Source: Vibrio metoecus
Lineage (GTDB): Bacteria; Pseudomonadota; Gammaproteobacteria; Enterobacterales; Vibrionaceae
Direction: 5' to 3'
NCBI RefSeq assembly: GCF_009665255.1
Contig: NZ_CP035686.1
Coordinates: 806,001 to 870,000, forward strand
DNA: 64,000 nt
Shown here: one piece after another, positions 16,485 to 25,105 of the stretch
Numbering within the stretch: the first letter of the stretch is position 1
Layout: the number at the start of each line of letters is the position of its first letter
Made by a program: the position numbers and the translations under genes
Notes under the pieces: model-generated
Seen by the model: only the letters and a program-made list of their open reading frames with translations
What the model was told of the DNA's origin: nothing
Databases searched by the model: none

Positions 16485-17846
16485 ATGGCGGTTGCACTGT
16501 TATTTATTCTGGTGATTGGCCTAATGTTGATTGGGGTACCGATTGCCATTTCTCTTGGGTTGTCGAGCATTCTGTTCTTGCTTTGGCATTCGGATACCTC
16601 TCTAGCGGCAGTGGCGCAAACGTTGTTTAACGCGTTTGCAGGACACTATACGCTGCTGGCGATCCCGTTTTTCATTTTGGCTTCAAGTTTTATGTCTACT
16701 GGCGGGGTAGCAAAACGGATCATTCGTTTCGCCATTGCGATGGTGGGTTGGTTCCGCGGCGGTTTGGCGATTGCCTCCGTCGTGGCTTGTATGATGTTTG
16801 CTGCGTTGTCCGGATCTTCTCCTGCAACGGTGGTTGCCATCGGTAGTATTGTGATCGCCGGTATGGTGAAAAACGGCTATAGCAAAGAGTTTGCAGCTGG
16901 AGTGATCTGCAACGCGGGAACCTTGGGTATTTTGATCCCGCCTTCGATTGTTATGGTGGTGTATTCAGCGGCAACCAACGTCTCGGTCGGTCGTATGTTT
17001 CTTGGTGGTGTGATCCCAGGGTTATTGGCCGGTTTGATGCTGATCATCGCCATTTACATTACCGCGCGGGTGAAAAACTTACCCAAACAGCCCTTTGTCG
17101 GCTGGAAAGAGGCATTAAAAGCGGCCAAAGAAGCGAGCTGGGGCTTATTGTTGGTGGTGATTATCCTAGGCGGTATCTACGGTGGGATCTTTACTCCAAC
17201 GGAGGCCGCAGCGGTTGCGGCAGTGTACGCTTTCTTTATCGCCAACTTCATTTATCGCGATATGGGGCCGTTTGCGGATAAGAACAACACCAAACCTGCA
17301 GCAGTGAAAGTGCTGGAAACTTTCGTACACAAAGACACCAAAGCGACGCTGTACGATGCGGGCAAGCTGACGATTATGCTGATGTTCATTATTGCCAACG
17401 CCCTGATCCTCAAGCATGTACTGACCGAAGAACGCATTCCACAAATGATTGCAGAATCGATGTTGTCTGCGGGAATGGGCCCTATCACTTTCTTGATTGT
17501 GGTGAACTTACTGTTGCTGATTGGCGGCCAATTTATGGAACCATCGGGTCTATTAGTGATTGTCGCACCTCTGGTATTTCCGATCGCAATCGCGCTAGGT
17601 ATTGACCCAATTCATTTGGGAATCATGATGGTGGTGAACATGGAAATTGGGATGATCACTCCTCCGGTGGGCTTGAACTTGTTTGTGACGGCGGGGGTTG
17701 CAAAAATGTCGATGGTTAATGTGGTGAAAGCGGCGCTGCCATGGGTTGGCGTGATGTTCTTATTCCTCATCATTGTAACTTATGTACCGTGGATATCGAC
17801 ATGGTTGCCCACACTCTTGATGGGGCCGGAAATCATTACTCGCTAG
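16485..17846 (+). CDS. dctM: TRAP transporter large membrane subunit DctM
   Basis: 453 residues with about 12-14 membrane segments; motifs ALSGSSPATVVAIGSI and GTLGILIPPSIVMVVYS, and the second repeat TPPVGLNLFVTAGVAK, are diagnostic of the DctM channel, which drives uptake with the sodium gradient. Starts 3 bp after dctQ. A central hydrophilic insert (DMGPFADKNNTKPAAVKVLETFVHKDTKATLYDA) is longer than in minimal DctM proteins. Ends before a strong terminator shared with the convergent dctBD genes. Confidence 0.94.
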   Translation: MAVALLFILVIGLMLIGVPIAISLGLSSILFLLWHSDTSLAAVAQTLFNAFAGHYTLLAIPFFILASSFMSTGGVAKRIIRFAIAMVGWFRGGLAIASVVACMMFAALSGSSPATVVAIGSIVIAGMVKNGYSKEFAAGVICNAGTLGILIPPSIVMVVYSAATNVSVGRMFLGGVIPGLLAGLMLIIAIYITARVKNLPKQPFVGWKEALKAAKEASWGLLLVVIILGGIYGGIFTPTEAAAVAAVYAFFIANFIYRDMGPFADKNNTKPAAVKVLETFVHKDTKATLYDAGKLTIMLMFIIANALILKHVLTEERIPQMIAESMLSAGMGPITFLIVVNLLLLIGGQFMEPSGLLVIVAPLVFPIAIALGIDPIHLGIMMVVNMEIGMITPPVGLNLFVTAGVAKMSMVNVVKAALPWVGVMFLFLIIVTYVPWISTWLPTLLMGPEIITR

Positions 17847-17874
17847 AGAATGAGGCATACCGTTAATGAGACAC

Positions 17875-17902
17875 AGCCCTTCGCATGCGAAGGGCTGTTT
17901 TT
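17875..17902. terminator. Terminator between dctM and dctD
   Basis: Self-complementary stem AGCCCTTCGC / GCGAAGGGCT followed by TTTTTT on the plus strand. It ends the dctPQM unit and, by position, may also act on dctBD. Confidence 0.85.
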
Positions 17903-17951
17903 TCCGAACATCCACAACCGATTGCGGTGTACGTGCTTTCTGTGGCGAAAG

Positions 17952-19292
17952 CTAGGGTTTGTAACTCTCTTTATCGAGTTGGTACTTCTGCATTTTGTCA
18001 TACAAGGTTTTACGCGGCAGGTTAAGGCGTTCCATAGTCGCCTTGATACTGCCTCCGCACTCTATTAGCGTTTGCTCTAGAATGGATTTCTCGAACTCAG
18101 CGACTTGTTCATTCAACCCCAACAGCTGGCGCTTAGGCTCATTATTTTCAGCAAATTGTGCCAGTTTACCGAGTAACACGTAGCGTTCAGCGGCATTGCG
18201 CAGCTCACGTACATTGCCCGGCCAGTCGTGGCTGAGTAGGTGCTGCACATCAATGGGAGTCAGAGCGGTTGCGGCTTTGCCATAGCGAGCGGCGGCGACC
18301 AGTAAAAAATGGTGAAAGAGAGCTGGAATGTCCTCTCTGCGTTCACGCAGCGGTGGAATGTCCAAGGTGACAATGTTGAGTCGATAATAGAGATCTTGCC
18401 GAAATTGTCCTTCCGCCGCGGCTTGCTTTAAATCAATTTTGGTTGCCGCAATCATACGAATATCGAGAGGGATGAGCTCATTCGAGCCAATGCGTTCTAT
18501 CACTCGCTCTTGTAATACGCGCAGCAGCCGGATCTGCGCTTGCATTGGCATAGACTCAATCTCATCGAGGAACAGAGTGCCACCTTGGGCATGTTCAAAT
18601 TTACCAATGCGTCGGCTTTCGGCACCCGTAAACGCGCCTTTTTCATGACCGTAAAGCTCACTTTCAATCAAGTTTTCTGGTACCGCGCCACAGTTAATCG
18701 CCACAAAGTTTTGCTCACGGCGTGAACTCTGCTCATGCAGCGAACGGGCAACCAACTCTTTGCCGGTTCCTGTCTCTCCGAGCAATAGAATATCCGCTTG
18801 CGTGTCAGCGACTTGGGCTATCGTCTCACGCAAAGACTGAATCGCCGTTGTCTCGCCAATAATACGTGGGCCTAAAGTTTGGCTGACTTTTAAACTGCGT
18901 TTTAGCTGGCGGTTTTCCAACGTAAGGCGACGCTTTTCGATGGCACGATGCACCGTATCAATCAGTCGCTCTGGAGCGAATGGCTTTTCAATAAAATCGT
19001 AAGCGCCATCATGCATGGCTTTGACCGCCATTGAAATATCACCATGCCCCGTGATGAGAATGACGGGCAGTTCACTGTCTTGATGTAATACGGAGCTCAG
19101 TAAATTCTGCCCACTTAAACCGGGTAAACAAATATCACTGACGATGACCAGAGGGAGCCCTTGTGTCTTGATTGCCAACAACGCCTCTTCGACACTGGAA
19201 AAAAACTGAGCATTGAGATCGGCCAATTCGAAACTTTGTGCGAGCGCGATGCGAATATCGCTCTCATCATCAATCAAAAATACATCACACAT
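17952..19292 (-). CDS. dctD: Sigma54-dependent response regulator DctD
   Basis: 446 residues. Receiver domain with D9-D10 (LIDDESD), phosphoacceptor Asp in VIVSDICLPG and Lys in FIEKPFAPE; AAA+ domain with Walker A GETGTGKEL, the sigma54-contact loop GAFTGAE and Walker B GGTLFLDEIES; Fis-type helix-turn-helix at the C-terminus (GSIKATMERLNLPRKTLYDKM). Activates the dctPQM promoter when phosphorylated by DctB. dctB lies upstream with a 2-bp gap. Confidence 0.93.
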   Translation of the reverse strand: MCDVFLIDDESDIRIALAQSFELADLNAQFFSSVEEALLAIKTQGLPLVIVSDICLPGLSGQNLLSSVLHQDSELPVILITGHGDISMAVKAMHDGAYDFIEKPFAPERLIDTVHRAIEKRRLTLENRQLKRSLKVSQTLGPRIIGETTAIQSLRETIAQVADTQADILLLGETGTGKELVARSLHEQSSRREQNFVAINCGAVPENLIESELYGHEKGAFTGAESRRIGKFEHAQGGTLFLDEIESMPMQAQIRLLRVLQERVIERIGSNELIPLDIRMIAATKIDLKQAAAEGQFRQDLYYRLNIVTLDIPPLRERREDIPALFHHFLLVAAARYGKAATALTPIDVQHLLSHDWPGNVRELRNAAERYVLLGKLAQFAENNEPKRQLLGLNEQVAEFEKSILEQTLIECGGSIKATMERLNLPRKTLYDKMQKYQLDKESYKP

Positions 19293-19294
19293 GG

Positions 19295-21088
19295 TTATTC
19301 CATATTGAGAGGTGTGAAACGAGGCAGGGTGATGGTAAAGCGCGCACCACCTAATGGTGATGTTGCGACACTCAATTCGCCCTGCATGCTGTGTAAAATC
19401 TGTTGTGAGATAGAAAGTCCAAGCCCTAAACCATTCTTTTTCGTGGTGTGGAATGGCTCAAACAGATGCGGCAGAGTTTCAAGACCAATGCCGGGGCCGT
19501 TATCATCCACATAAAGCTGTATCTGCTGCTTAGAAATTTGCAACCTGATTTGGACGATGCGCTCAGCTTGTCCCTCTAATGCTTGTAACGCATTGGTGAG
19601 TAGATTAATCAGCACCTGTTCAAGCTGGATGGGGTTTACGCGTACCCAGACCGGAGTATCAACCTCACATAACTCTAACTGGGTTATCTGCGTTTTGAAT
19701 TGAGCGGTCATCAACTCTTTGGCGGATAAAATGAGCGGGTACAACTGGACTTCTTGCTGCTCATTCGAGGTGGATTTACGAGCAAATGATTTAAGCTGTT
19801 CGCTGATCTTCGCCATGCGTTCGGTGAGTGCTGAGATGCGCGTTAAGTTCTCTTCCGCCCGTTCTGGCCTGTTGGTCGCAAGGAAACGACGACCATTATC
19901 GGCAAAGCTGCGAATCGCGGCGAGAGGGTTGTTCAGCTCGTGACTGATGCTGGCTGACATTTGGCCGAGCACTGCCAATTTAGCCGCTTGAATCAACTCA
20001 TCCTGCGTTTGACGCAGGGCTTGCTCGGTTTTTATTCGCTCGGCAATTTCCGCATGCAGCTTGGCGGTACGTTCCATCACCTCAAATTCCAGTTTCTGTT
20101 TGGTTTCTTGTTGCAGCTGTTCAATTTGTCGTTGGCGCAGCTGCCTGTGATACCAGAGCTGGAAACCGAGATAGACGATCGCAAACAGCATGCACAGGAT
20201 AATCAGTAAACCAAAAGCGGACCAAAACAGTTCGATTTTCGGTGAAAGTACACGAATAGTCAGTGCGTGTTGCGGTAAGGTGCGGCTAGAAACAATATAG
20301 TCATCTTGCAGCCAATGTTTTTCTGGCTTTCGCCATTCGCTCTGCTCTGCATACAAATCGCCTCGCCAACCCAAGGACGGAATGGGGCTATCCAGATATT
20401 GTTGGCTGGCACGAATCGCTTTCAATTGCGACGTAGGCAAGTCTGAAACGCTATGAAACAGCCAAGCCGGTTGGCTAGACATAAACACCACTTGGTTCTC
20501 ATCCGTCGCGACAAAATAGCTGTTCTTGCTCTGCCAGCCTTCTTCAATCGCAGAGAGATCCATTTTGACTACGATAACTCCTAGTGTTTCCGCAGCATAA
20601 ATAACGGGGTAAGCATAATAGTAACCGCGTTGTCCCGAAGTCGAACCGAGCGCGAAATACTGACTTTTTTCACCGGAGATCGAGAGGTAAAAATAGGGTC
20701 GCCATGCAAAGTTGCGCCCAATAAAAGAACGATCCAAATTCCAGTTACTGGATGCAATCGTGTTACCAAATCGGTCAATCAAATAGGTATCTGCCGCTTG
20801 AATCACTTCGTTGACCTGTTCGAGATAACGATTGGTAATGTCAATTTGCGCTGAATTTTGTGGGGAAAGCAGAGCGTCAACCAGCTCTTTATCTTTCGAA
20901 ATCAAGTGGGGAATGTGAGCATACTTATCTAAAGTGGCAACGATATGATTGGAAAATCGATCAAGCTGTGATTGATGCTCACTGAGCAAAGAATGATATT
21001 GAACACGCCAATAGAGATGCGTGCTCAAACTGGCTAGCGCAATGAAAATAACCCACAAGATCAGGCTAAGACGACGAATCGAAGACAT
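19295..21088 (-). CDS. dctB: C4-dicarboxylate sensor histidine kinase DctB
   Basis: 597 residues: N-terminal membrane helix, a long periplasmic double-Cache type sensing domain (about 35-280), a second helix near 285-305, a coiled coil, the H-box SISHELNNPLAAIRSFADNG, N-box VLINLLTNALQAL and G-boxes DDNGPGIG and GLGLGLSISQQIL. Senses external dicarboxylates and phosphorylates DctD. First gene of the minus-strand dctBD pair; its start faces away from tig, sharing the 499-bp region at 21089-21587. Confidence 0.93.
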   Translation of the reverse strand: MSSIRRLSLILWVIFIALASLSTHLYWRVQYHSLLSEHQSQLDRFSNHIVATLDKYAHIPHLISKDKELVDALLSPQNSAQIDITNRYLEQVNEVIQAADTYLIDRFGNTIASSNWNLDRSFIGRNFAWRPYFYLSISGEKSQYFALGSTSGQRGYYYAYPVIYAAETLGVIVVKMDLSAIEEGWQSKNSYFVATDENQVVFMSSQPAWLFHSVSDLPTSQLKAIRASQQYLDSPIPSLGWRGDLYAEQSEWRKPEKHWLQDDYIVSSRTLPQHALTIRVLSPKIELFWSAFGLLIILCMLFAIVYLGFQLWYHRQLRQRQIEQLQQETKQKLEFEVMERTAKLHAEIAERIKTEQALRQTQDELIQAAKLAVLGQMSASISHELNNPLAAIRSFADNGRRFLATNRPERAEENLTRISALTERMAKISEQLKSFARKSTSNEQQEVQLYPLILSAKELMTAQFKTQITQLELCEVDTPVWVRVNPIQLEQVLINLLTNALQALEGQAERIVQIRLQISKQQIQLYVDDNGPGIGLETLPHLFEPFHTTKKNGLGLGLSISQQILHSMQGELSVATSPLGGARFTITLPRFTPLNME

Positions 21089-21230
21089 CCTTGGCTCTTA
21101 TTCAACAAATCCTTTAGTCACATCATACTGAGTCTAGGGCATTCACGCGTTTAAAAAGATCGCAATCTCGGTATGCAAAACAAGAGCAAGATCTCTTTTT
21201 ACGCTTTTCAATAAAAAAAAGCCTCGATTC

Positions 21231-21259
21231 CATTGAAAAAGCCTATATTGTCCCCATTT
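21231..21259 (+). promoter_or_regulatory. Sigma32 heat-shock promoter upstream of tig
   Basis: CATTGAAA at 21231-21238 and CCCCATTT at 21252-21259, 14 bp between TTGAA and CCCC. This matches the sigma32 consensus CTTGAAA-N-CCCCATNT in both boxes and has the same spacing as the lon promoter in this window. It implies a start near 21267 and an untranslated leader of about 320 nt. Confidence 0.7.
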
Positions 21260-21266
21260 CAGAGTG

Positions 21267-21587
21267 GCTATTGGTTTCCTTCTGGTGGAATTTTTAGCAC
21301 TTGATTGGGTTTTCAGGAGATTGGCTTGACTCTGACCGGGGATTAACTCGACAGCTTCGGCTGTGGTCGTTAGAATGTCGCGTCTGAAATTTGGTCCTGA
21401 GACTAATCAGAGATACCTTTACCAAAAGATATCGCTCATTAGTCTGGTTTTCTGGCGATTTGCTTGAAAGCCGATGCTCAATATTTACATTTCAGTGTTC
21501 AATCGGGCACAACACAAGGATGCAGCCACACGTCGTGTTGGCTCATGACGCTCAGAAACCCTGAGCCAGTTTTGAGGTTTAGAAATA
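21267..21587 (+). other. Long structured 5' leader of tig with competing hairpins
   Basis: Between the sigma32 promoter and the tig ATG no convincing gene is seen, but several hairpins are: ACAGC-TTCG-GCTGT at 21351-21364, GACTAAT / ATTAGTC at 21401-21444 with an inner stem, CAACAC / GTGTTG at 21510-21540, and then two mutually exclusive pairings, GGCTCA:TGAGCC (21540-21567) or GCTCAG:CTGAGC (21550-21566), followed by AGTTTT and the ribosome-binding site. The arrangement resembles an attenuator or thermosensor; function is not proven. Confidence 0.45.
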
Positions 21588-22889
21588 ATGCAAGTTACTG
21601 TTGAAACGCTAGAAGGCCTACAGCGCCGTCTGAATATTACTGTTCCAGCTGCAAACATCGAAGACGCTGTAGCAGCTGAATTACGCAACATCGCGAAAAA
21701 CCGTCGTTTCGATGGTTTCCGTAAAGGCAAAGTGCCAATGAAGATGGTTGCGAAAATGTACGGCAAAGCAGTACGTCAAGACGTGCTGGGTGAAGTGATG
21801 CAACGCCACTTCATCGAAGCGATCGTAAAAGAAAAAATCAATCCAGCTGGTGCGCCAACGTTTGCTCCAGTTGAAATTGGCGAAGGCAAAGATCTGGTTT
21901 TCACAGCAACATTCGAAGTTTACCCAGAAGTTGAACTGAAAGGCCTAGAAAGCATCGCAGTAGAAAAACCATCAGCAGAAGTGACTGACGCTGATGTAGC
22001 AGAAATGCTGGAAACTCTGCGTAAGCAACAAGCAACTTGGAAAGAAGTTGACGAAGCTGCAGAAAACGGCAAGCGCGTTTCTATCGATTTCGTTGGTTCT
22101 ATCGACGGCGTTGAATTTGAAGGCGGTAAAGCAGAAAACTTCCCTCTGGAAATGGGCGCAGGCCGCATGATCCCAGGTTTTGAAGACGGTATCGTTGGCA
22201 AAACTAAAGGAATGGAATTCGTTATCGATGTGAACTTCCCAGAAGAGTACCACGCAGAAAACCTGAAAGGTAAAGCGGCTCAGTTCGCGATCAAAGTGAA
22301 CAAAGTGGAAGCACGTGAACTGCCAGAACTGAACGATGAGTTTGTTGCACGTTTCGGCGTTGCTGAAGGCGGCGTTGACGCTCTGAAAGCAGAAGTACGT
22401 AAGAACATGGAACGCGAACTGAAGCAAGCGATCAAAGCGCGCATCAAAGAGCAAGCAATCGAAGGTCTAGTAAAAGCGAACGAAATCGACGTTCCTTCTG
22501 CACTGATCGATCAAGAAATCGGTGTTCTGCGTCAACAAGCTGCACAACGTTTCGGTGGCAATGTTGAAGCTGCAGCTCAACTGCCTCGTGAACTGTTCGA
22601 AGAGCAAGCAAAACGCCGCGTAGTGGTTGGTCTGCTGCTGGGTGAAGTAATCCGTACTCACGAACTGAAAGCAGATGAAGACAAAGTGAAAGCACTGATC
22701 ACTGAAATGGCTACCGCGTATGAAGATCCAACTGAAGTTGTTGCTTACTACGAGCAAAACCAACAGTTGATGAACAACATGCGTAACGTTGCTCTAGAAG
22801 AGCAAGCGGTAGACGCGATCATTGCGAAAGCACAAGTAACTGAAAAAGCGATCAGCTTCAGCGAGCTGATGAACCCAGTTGCTGCTTAA
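21588..22889 (+). CDS. tig: Trigger factor, ribosome-associated chaperone and peptidyl-prolyl isomerase
   Basis: 433 residues. The ribosome-binding signature lies near residue 44 (FDGFRKGKVPMKMV, equivalent to the GFRxGxxP motif); the FKBP-type isomerase domain is around 150-245 (KRVSIDFVGSIDGVEFEGGKAENFPLEMGAGRMIPGFE); the helical chaperone arms follow. Binds nascent chains at the ribosome exit. GAGGTTTAGAAATA precedes the ATG. Codon use is strongly biased (CTG, GAA, GTT), as expected for an abundant protein. Followed by clpP-clpX. Confidence 0.97.
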   Translation: MQVTVETLEGLQRRLNITVPAANIEDAVAAELRNIAKNRRFDGFRKGKVPMKMVAKMYGKAVRQDVLGEVMQRHFIEAIVKEKINPAGAPTFAPVEIGEGKDLVFTATFEVYPEVELKGLESIAVEKPSAEVTDADVAEMLETLRKQQATWKEVDEAAENGKRVSIDFVGSIDGVEFEGGKAENFPLEMGAGRMIPGFEDGIVGKTKGMEFVIDVNFPEEYHAENLKGKAAQFAIKVNKVEARELPELNDEFVARFGVAEGGVDALKAEVRKNMERELKQAIKARIKEQAIEGLVKANEIDVPSALIDQEIGVLRQQAAQRFGGNVEAAAQLPRELFEEQAKRRVVVGLLLGEVIRTHELKADEDKVKALITEMATAYEDPTEVVAYYEQNQQLMNNMRNVALEEQAVDAIIAKAQVTEKAISFSELMNPVAA

Positions 22890-22940
22890 TAAGCAAACTG
22901 TAGCGTAGAAGGTTGACGAAACAATCAATCATCTGCTAAC

Positions 22941-22980
22941 AATGGTCCGTGTGATACCCATCATTCGGGCCATTTATTTT
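22941..22980 (+). terminator. Hairpin between tig and clpP
   Basis: AATGGTCC / GGGCCATT (one G-T pair) followed by TATTTT, 20 bp before the clpP start. Likely partial termination or an RNA-processing point between tig and clpP. Confidence 0.45.
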
Positions 22981-22995
22981 AGGGATATTAAGACT

Positions 22996-23622
22996 ATGAG
23001 CTACCAAGAAAAAAATGCAATGTCGCCCATTTTTGACGCACTCGTACCTATGGTGGTTGAACAAACCTCTCGTGGTGAGCGCTCATACGACATCTATTCT
23101 CGCTTACTGAAAGAGCGAGTGATTTTCTTAACCGGTCAAGTAGAAGATCACATGGCAAACCTTGTCGTGGCTCAACTGCTTTTCTTAGAATCTGAAAACC
23201 CTGATAAAGATATTTTCCTCTACATCAACTCACCAGGTGGCAGTGTGACTGCTGGGATGTCAATTTACGACACCATGCAATTCATTAAACCAAATGTGAG
23301 CACAGTATGTATGGGGCAAGCCTGTTCAATGGGCGCTTTCTTGCTTGCTGGCGGCGCGCCAGGCAAGCGTTATGTACTGCCGAACTCACGAGTGATGATT
23401 CACCAACCACTGGGTGGATTCCAAGGCCAAGCCTCTGATATTCAAATTCATGCTCAAGAAATTCTGACCATTAAAAACAAACTGAACCGTTTGTTGGCAG
23501 AGCACACAGGCCAGCCACTTGAAGTGATTGAGCGTGATACTGATCGTGATAACTTCATGTCGGCAGATCAAGCAGTGGAATACGGTTTGGTGGATGCGGT
23601 GCTTAAACACCGTGGCGAGTAA
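22996..23622 (+). CDS. clpP: ATP-dependent Clp protease proteolytic subunit
   Basis: Start set at MSYQEKNAMSP (22996) by AGGGAT upstream and similarity to the E. coli N-terminus; the frame is open to 22942 but that stretch overlaps the tig hairpin. ATG at 23020 (MSPIFDALVP) is another possible start. Catalytic triad: Ser in the CSMGAFLLAGG segment, His in VMIHQPLGG, Asp in ERDTDRDNFM. Serine peptidase that forms a tetradecamer with ClpX or ClpA. Upstream of clpX. Confidence 0.96.
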   Translation: MSYQEKNAMSPIFDALVPMVVEQTSRGERSYDIYSRLLKERVIFLTGQVEDHMANLVVAQLLFLESENPDKDIFLYINSPGGSVTAGMSIYDTMQFIKPNVSTVCMGQACSMGAFLLAGGAPGKRYVLPNSRVMIHQPLGGFQGQASDIQIHAQEILTIKNKLNRLLAEHTGQPLEVIERDTDRDNFMSADQAVEYGLVDAVLKHRGE

Positions 23623-23631
23623 GCTCGTAAT

Positions 23632-23664
23632 TGTATAACGCAATTTTGATTGAAGTGTTATACA
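23632..23664. repeat. Inverted repeat in the clpP-clpX intergenic region
   Basis: TGTATAAC at 23632-23639 and GTTATACA at 23657-23664, perfect 8-bp arms with a 17-nt spacer, 37 bp upstream of clpX. Could be a hairpin or an operator for a separate clpX promoter. Confidence 0.4.
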
Positions 23665-23701
23665 CTCAAACCAAAGTGAGTAAAGGCTAAGAGGTTAGCG
23701 A

Positions 23702-24982
23702 ATGACAGACAAAAGCAAAGAGGGCGGTAGTAGTAAACTGCTGTACTGCTCTTTCTGTGGCAAAAGCCAGCACGAAGTTCGCAAACTGATCGCAGGTCCA
23801 TCTGTTTACATTTGTGATGAGTGCGTTGATCTATGCAATGATATCATCCGTGAAGAGATCAAAGATGTTCTGCCAAAAAAGGAATCAGCGGCGTTACCGA
23901 CGCCAAGAAAGATTCGTGAGCATCTTGACGATTATGTGATTGGTCAAGAACAAGCCAAAAAAGTGCTAGCCGTTGCGGTATATAACCACTACAAGCGTTT
24001 ACGTAATGGTGATACGACTAGCGAAGGCGTTGAGCTAGGCAAAAGTAACATTTTGCTAATTGGCCCAACGGGTAGTGGTAAAACACTACTGGCTGAAACG
24101 TTGGCGCGTTTGCTGGATGTACCGTTTACAATGGCGGATGCGACCACATTAACCGAAGCGGGTTATGTGGGCGAAGATGTAGAAAATATCATTCAAAAGC
24201 TGCTGCAAAAATGCGATTACGATGTTGCAAAAGCGGAGCGTGGTATCGTCTATATCGATGAAATTGACAAAATTTCTCGTAAGTCTGAAAACCCATCCAT
24301 CACACGTGACGTGTCGGGTGAAGGGGTTCAGCAAGCGCTGTTAAAACTGATTGAAGGTACAGTTGCTTCGGTTCCACCACAAGGTGGCCGTAAACATCCT
24401 CAGCAGGAATTCCTGCAAGTAGACACTTCGAAAATCCTGTTTATCTGTGGTGGAGCGTTTGCTGGCCTAGATAAAGTGATTGAACAGCGTGTTGCGACAG
24501 GTACTGGTATCGGTTTTGGCGCGGATGTGCGTTCTAAAGATAACAGCAAAACCTTGAGTGAACTGTTTACTCAGGTTGAACCTGAAGATTTGGTGAAATA
24601 CGGTTTGATCCCAGAGTTCATTGGTCGTCTGCCTGTTACGGCAACGCTGACTGAACTGGATGAAGCGGCATTGATTCAAATTCTGTGTGAACCAAAGAAT
24701 GCACTGACCAAACAGTATGCGGCGTTGTTTGAACTGGAAAACGTTGATCTGGAGTTTCGTGAAGATGCGCTGAAAGCGATTGCTGCTAAAGCGATGAAAC
24801 GCAAAACCGGTGCACGTGGTCTGCGCTCAATCCTTGAAGCGGTTCTACTGGAAACCATGTATGAACTGCCTTCGATGGAAGACGTCAGTAAAGTCGTGAT
24901 CGATGAATCCGTAATTAACGGTGAGTCTGCACCACTACTGATTTATAGCGCAAATGAGAGCCAAGCCGCTGGCGCGGAGTAA
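23702..24982 (+). CDS. clpX: Clp protease ATP-binding unfoldase ClpX
   Basis: 426 residues. N-terminal C4 zinc domain (CSFCGKSQHEVRK...CDECVDLC), Walker A GPTGSGKTLLAE, pore loop GYVGEDVENII, Walker B IVYIDEIDKI, an RKH-type loop region and sensor-2 GARGLRSI. Unfolds tagged substrates and feeds ClpP. Preceded by AAGAGGTTAGCG and followed by an intrinsic terminator. Confidence 0.97.
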   Translation: MTDKSKEGGSSKLLYCSFCGKSQHEVRKLIAGPSVYICDECVDLCNDIIREEIKDVLPKKESAALPTPRKIREHLDDYVIGQEQAKKVLAVAVYNHYKRLRNGDTTSEGVELGKSNILLIGPTGSGKTLLAETLARLLDVPFTMADATTLTEAGYVGEDVENIIQKLLQKCDYDVAKAERGIVYIDEIDKISRKSENPSITRDVSGEGVQQALLKLIEGTVASVPPQGGRKHPQQEFLQVDTSKILFICGGAFAGLDKVIEQRVATGTGIGFGADVRSKDNSKTLSELFTQVEPEDLVKYGLIPEFIGRLPVTATLTELDEAALIQILCEPKNALTKQYAALFELENVDLEFREDALKAIAAKAMKRKTGARGLRSILEAVLLETMYELPSMEDVSKVVIDESVINGESAPLLIYSANESQAAGAE

Positions 24983-25004
24983 TCTCAAGCAACAAAAAAA
25001 TCAC

Positions 25005-25034
25005 AAGGAGGTATTCAATACCTCCTTTTTTTTA
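25005..25034 (+). terminator. Intrinsic terminator of clpX
   Basis: AAGGAGGTATT / AATACCTCCTT stem followed by a run of eight or more T. Confidence 0.9.
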
Positions 25035-25040
25035 TTCTGT

Positions 25041-25069
25041 CATTGAATCCAGTCAGTTAGCCCCCATAT
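25041..25069 (+). promoter_or_regulatory. Sigma32 heat-shock promoter of lon
   Basis: CATTGAA at 25041-25047 and CCCCATAT at 25062-25069 with 14 bp between boxes, 37 bp before the lon ATG. Heat-shock control of lon is known in gammaproteobacteria and the match here is close. Confidence 0.75.
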
Positions 25070-25105
25070 ACTGCGTAACAAATGCAAAGCGGAAGAGAGA
25101 AAAAT

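Noticed and set aside
22942..22995. N-terminal extension of ClpP
   Set aside because: It overlaps the tig hairpin and does not resemble known ClpP starts; the ATG at 22996 has a better ribosome-binding site.
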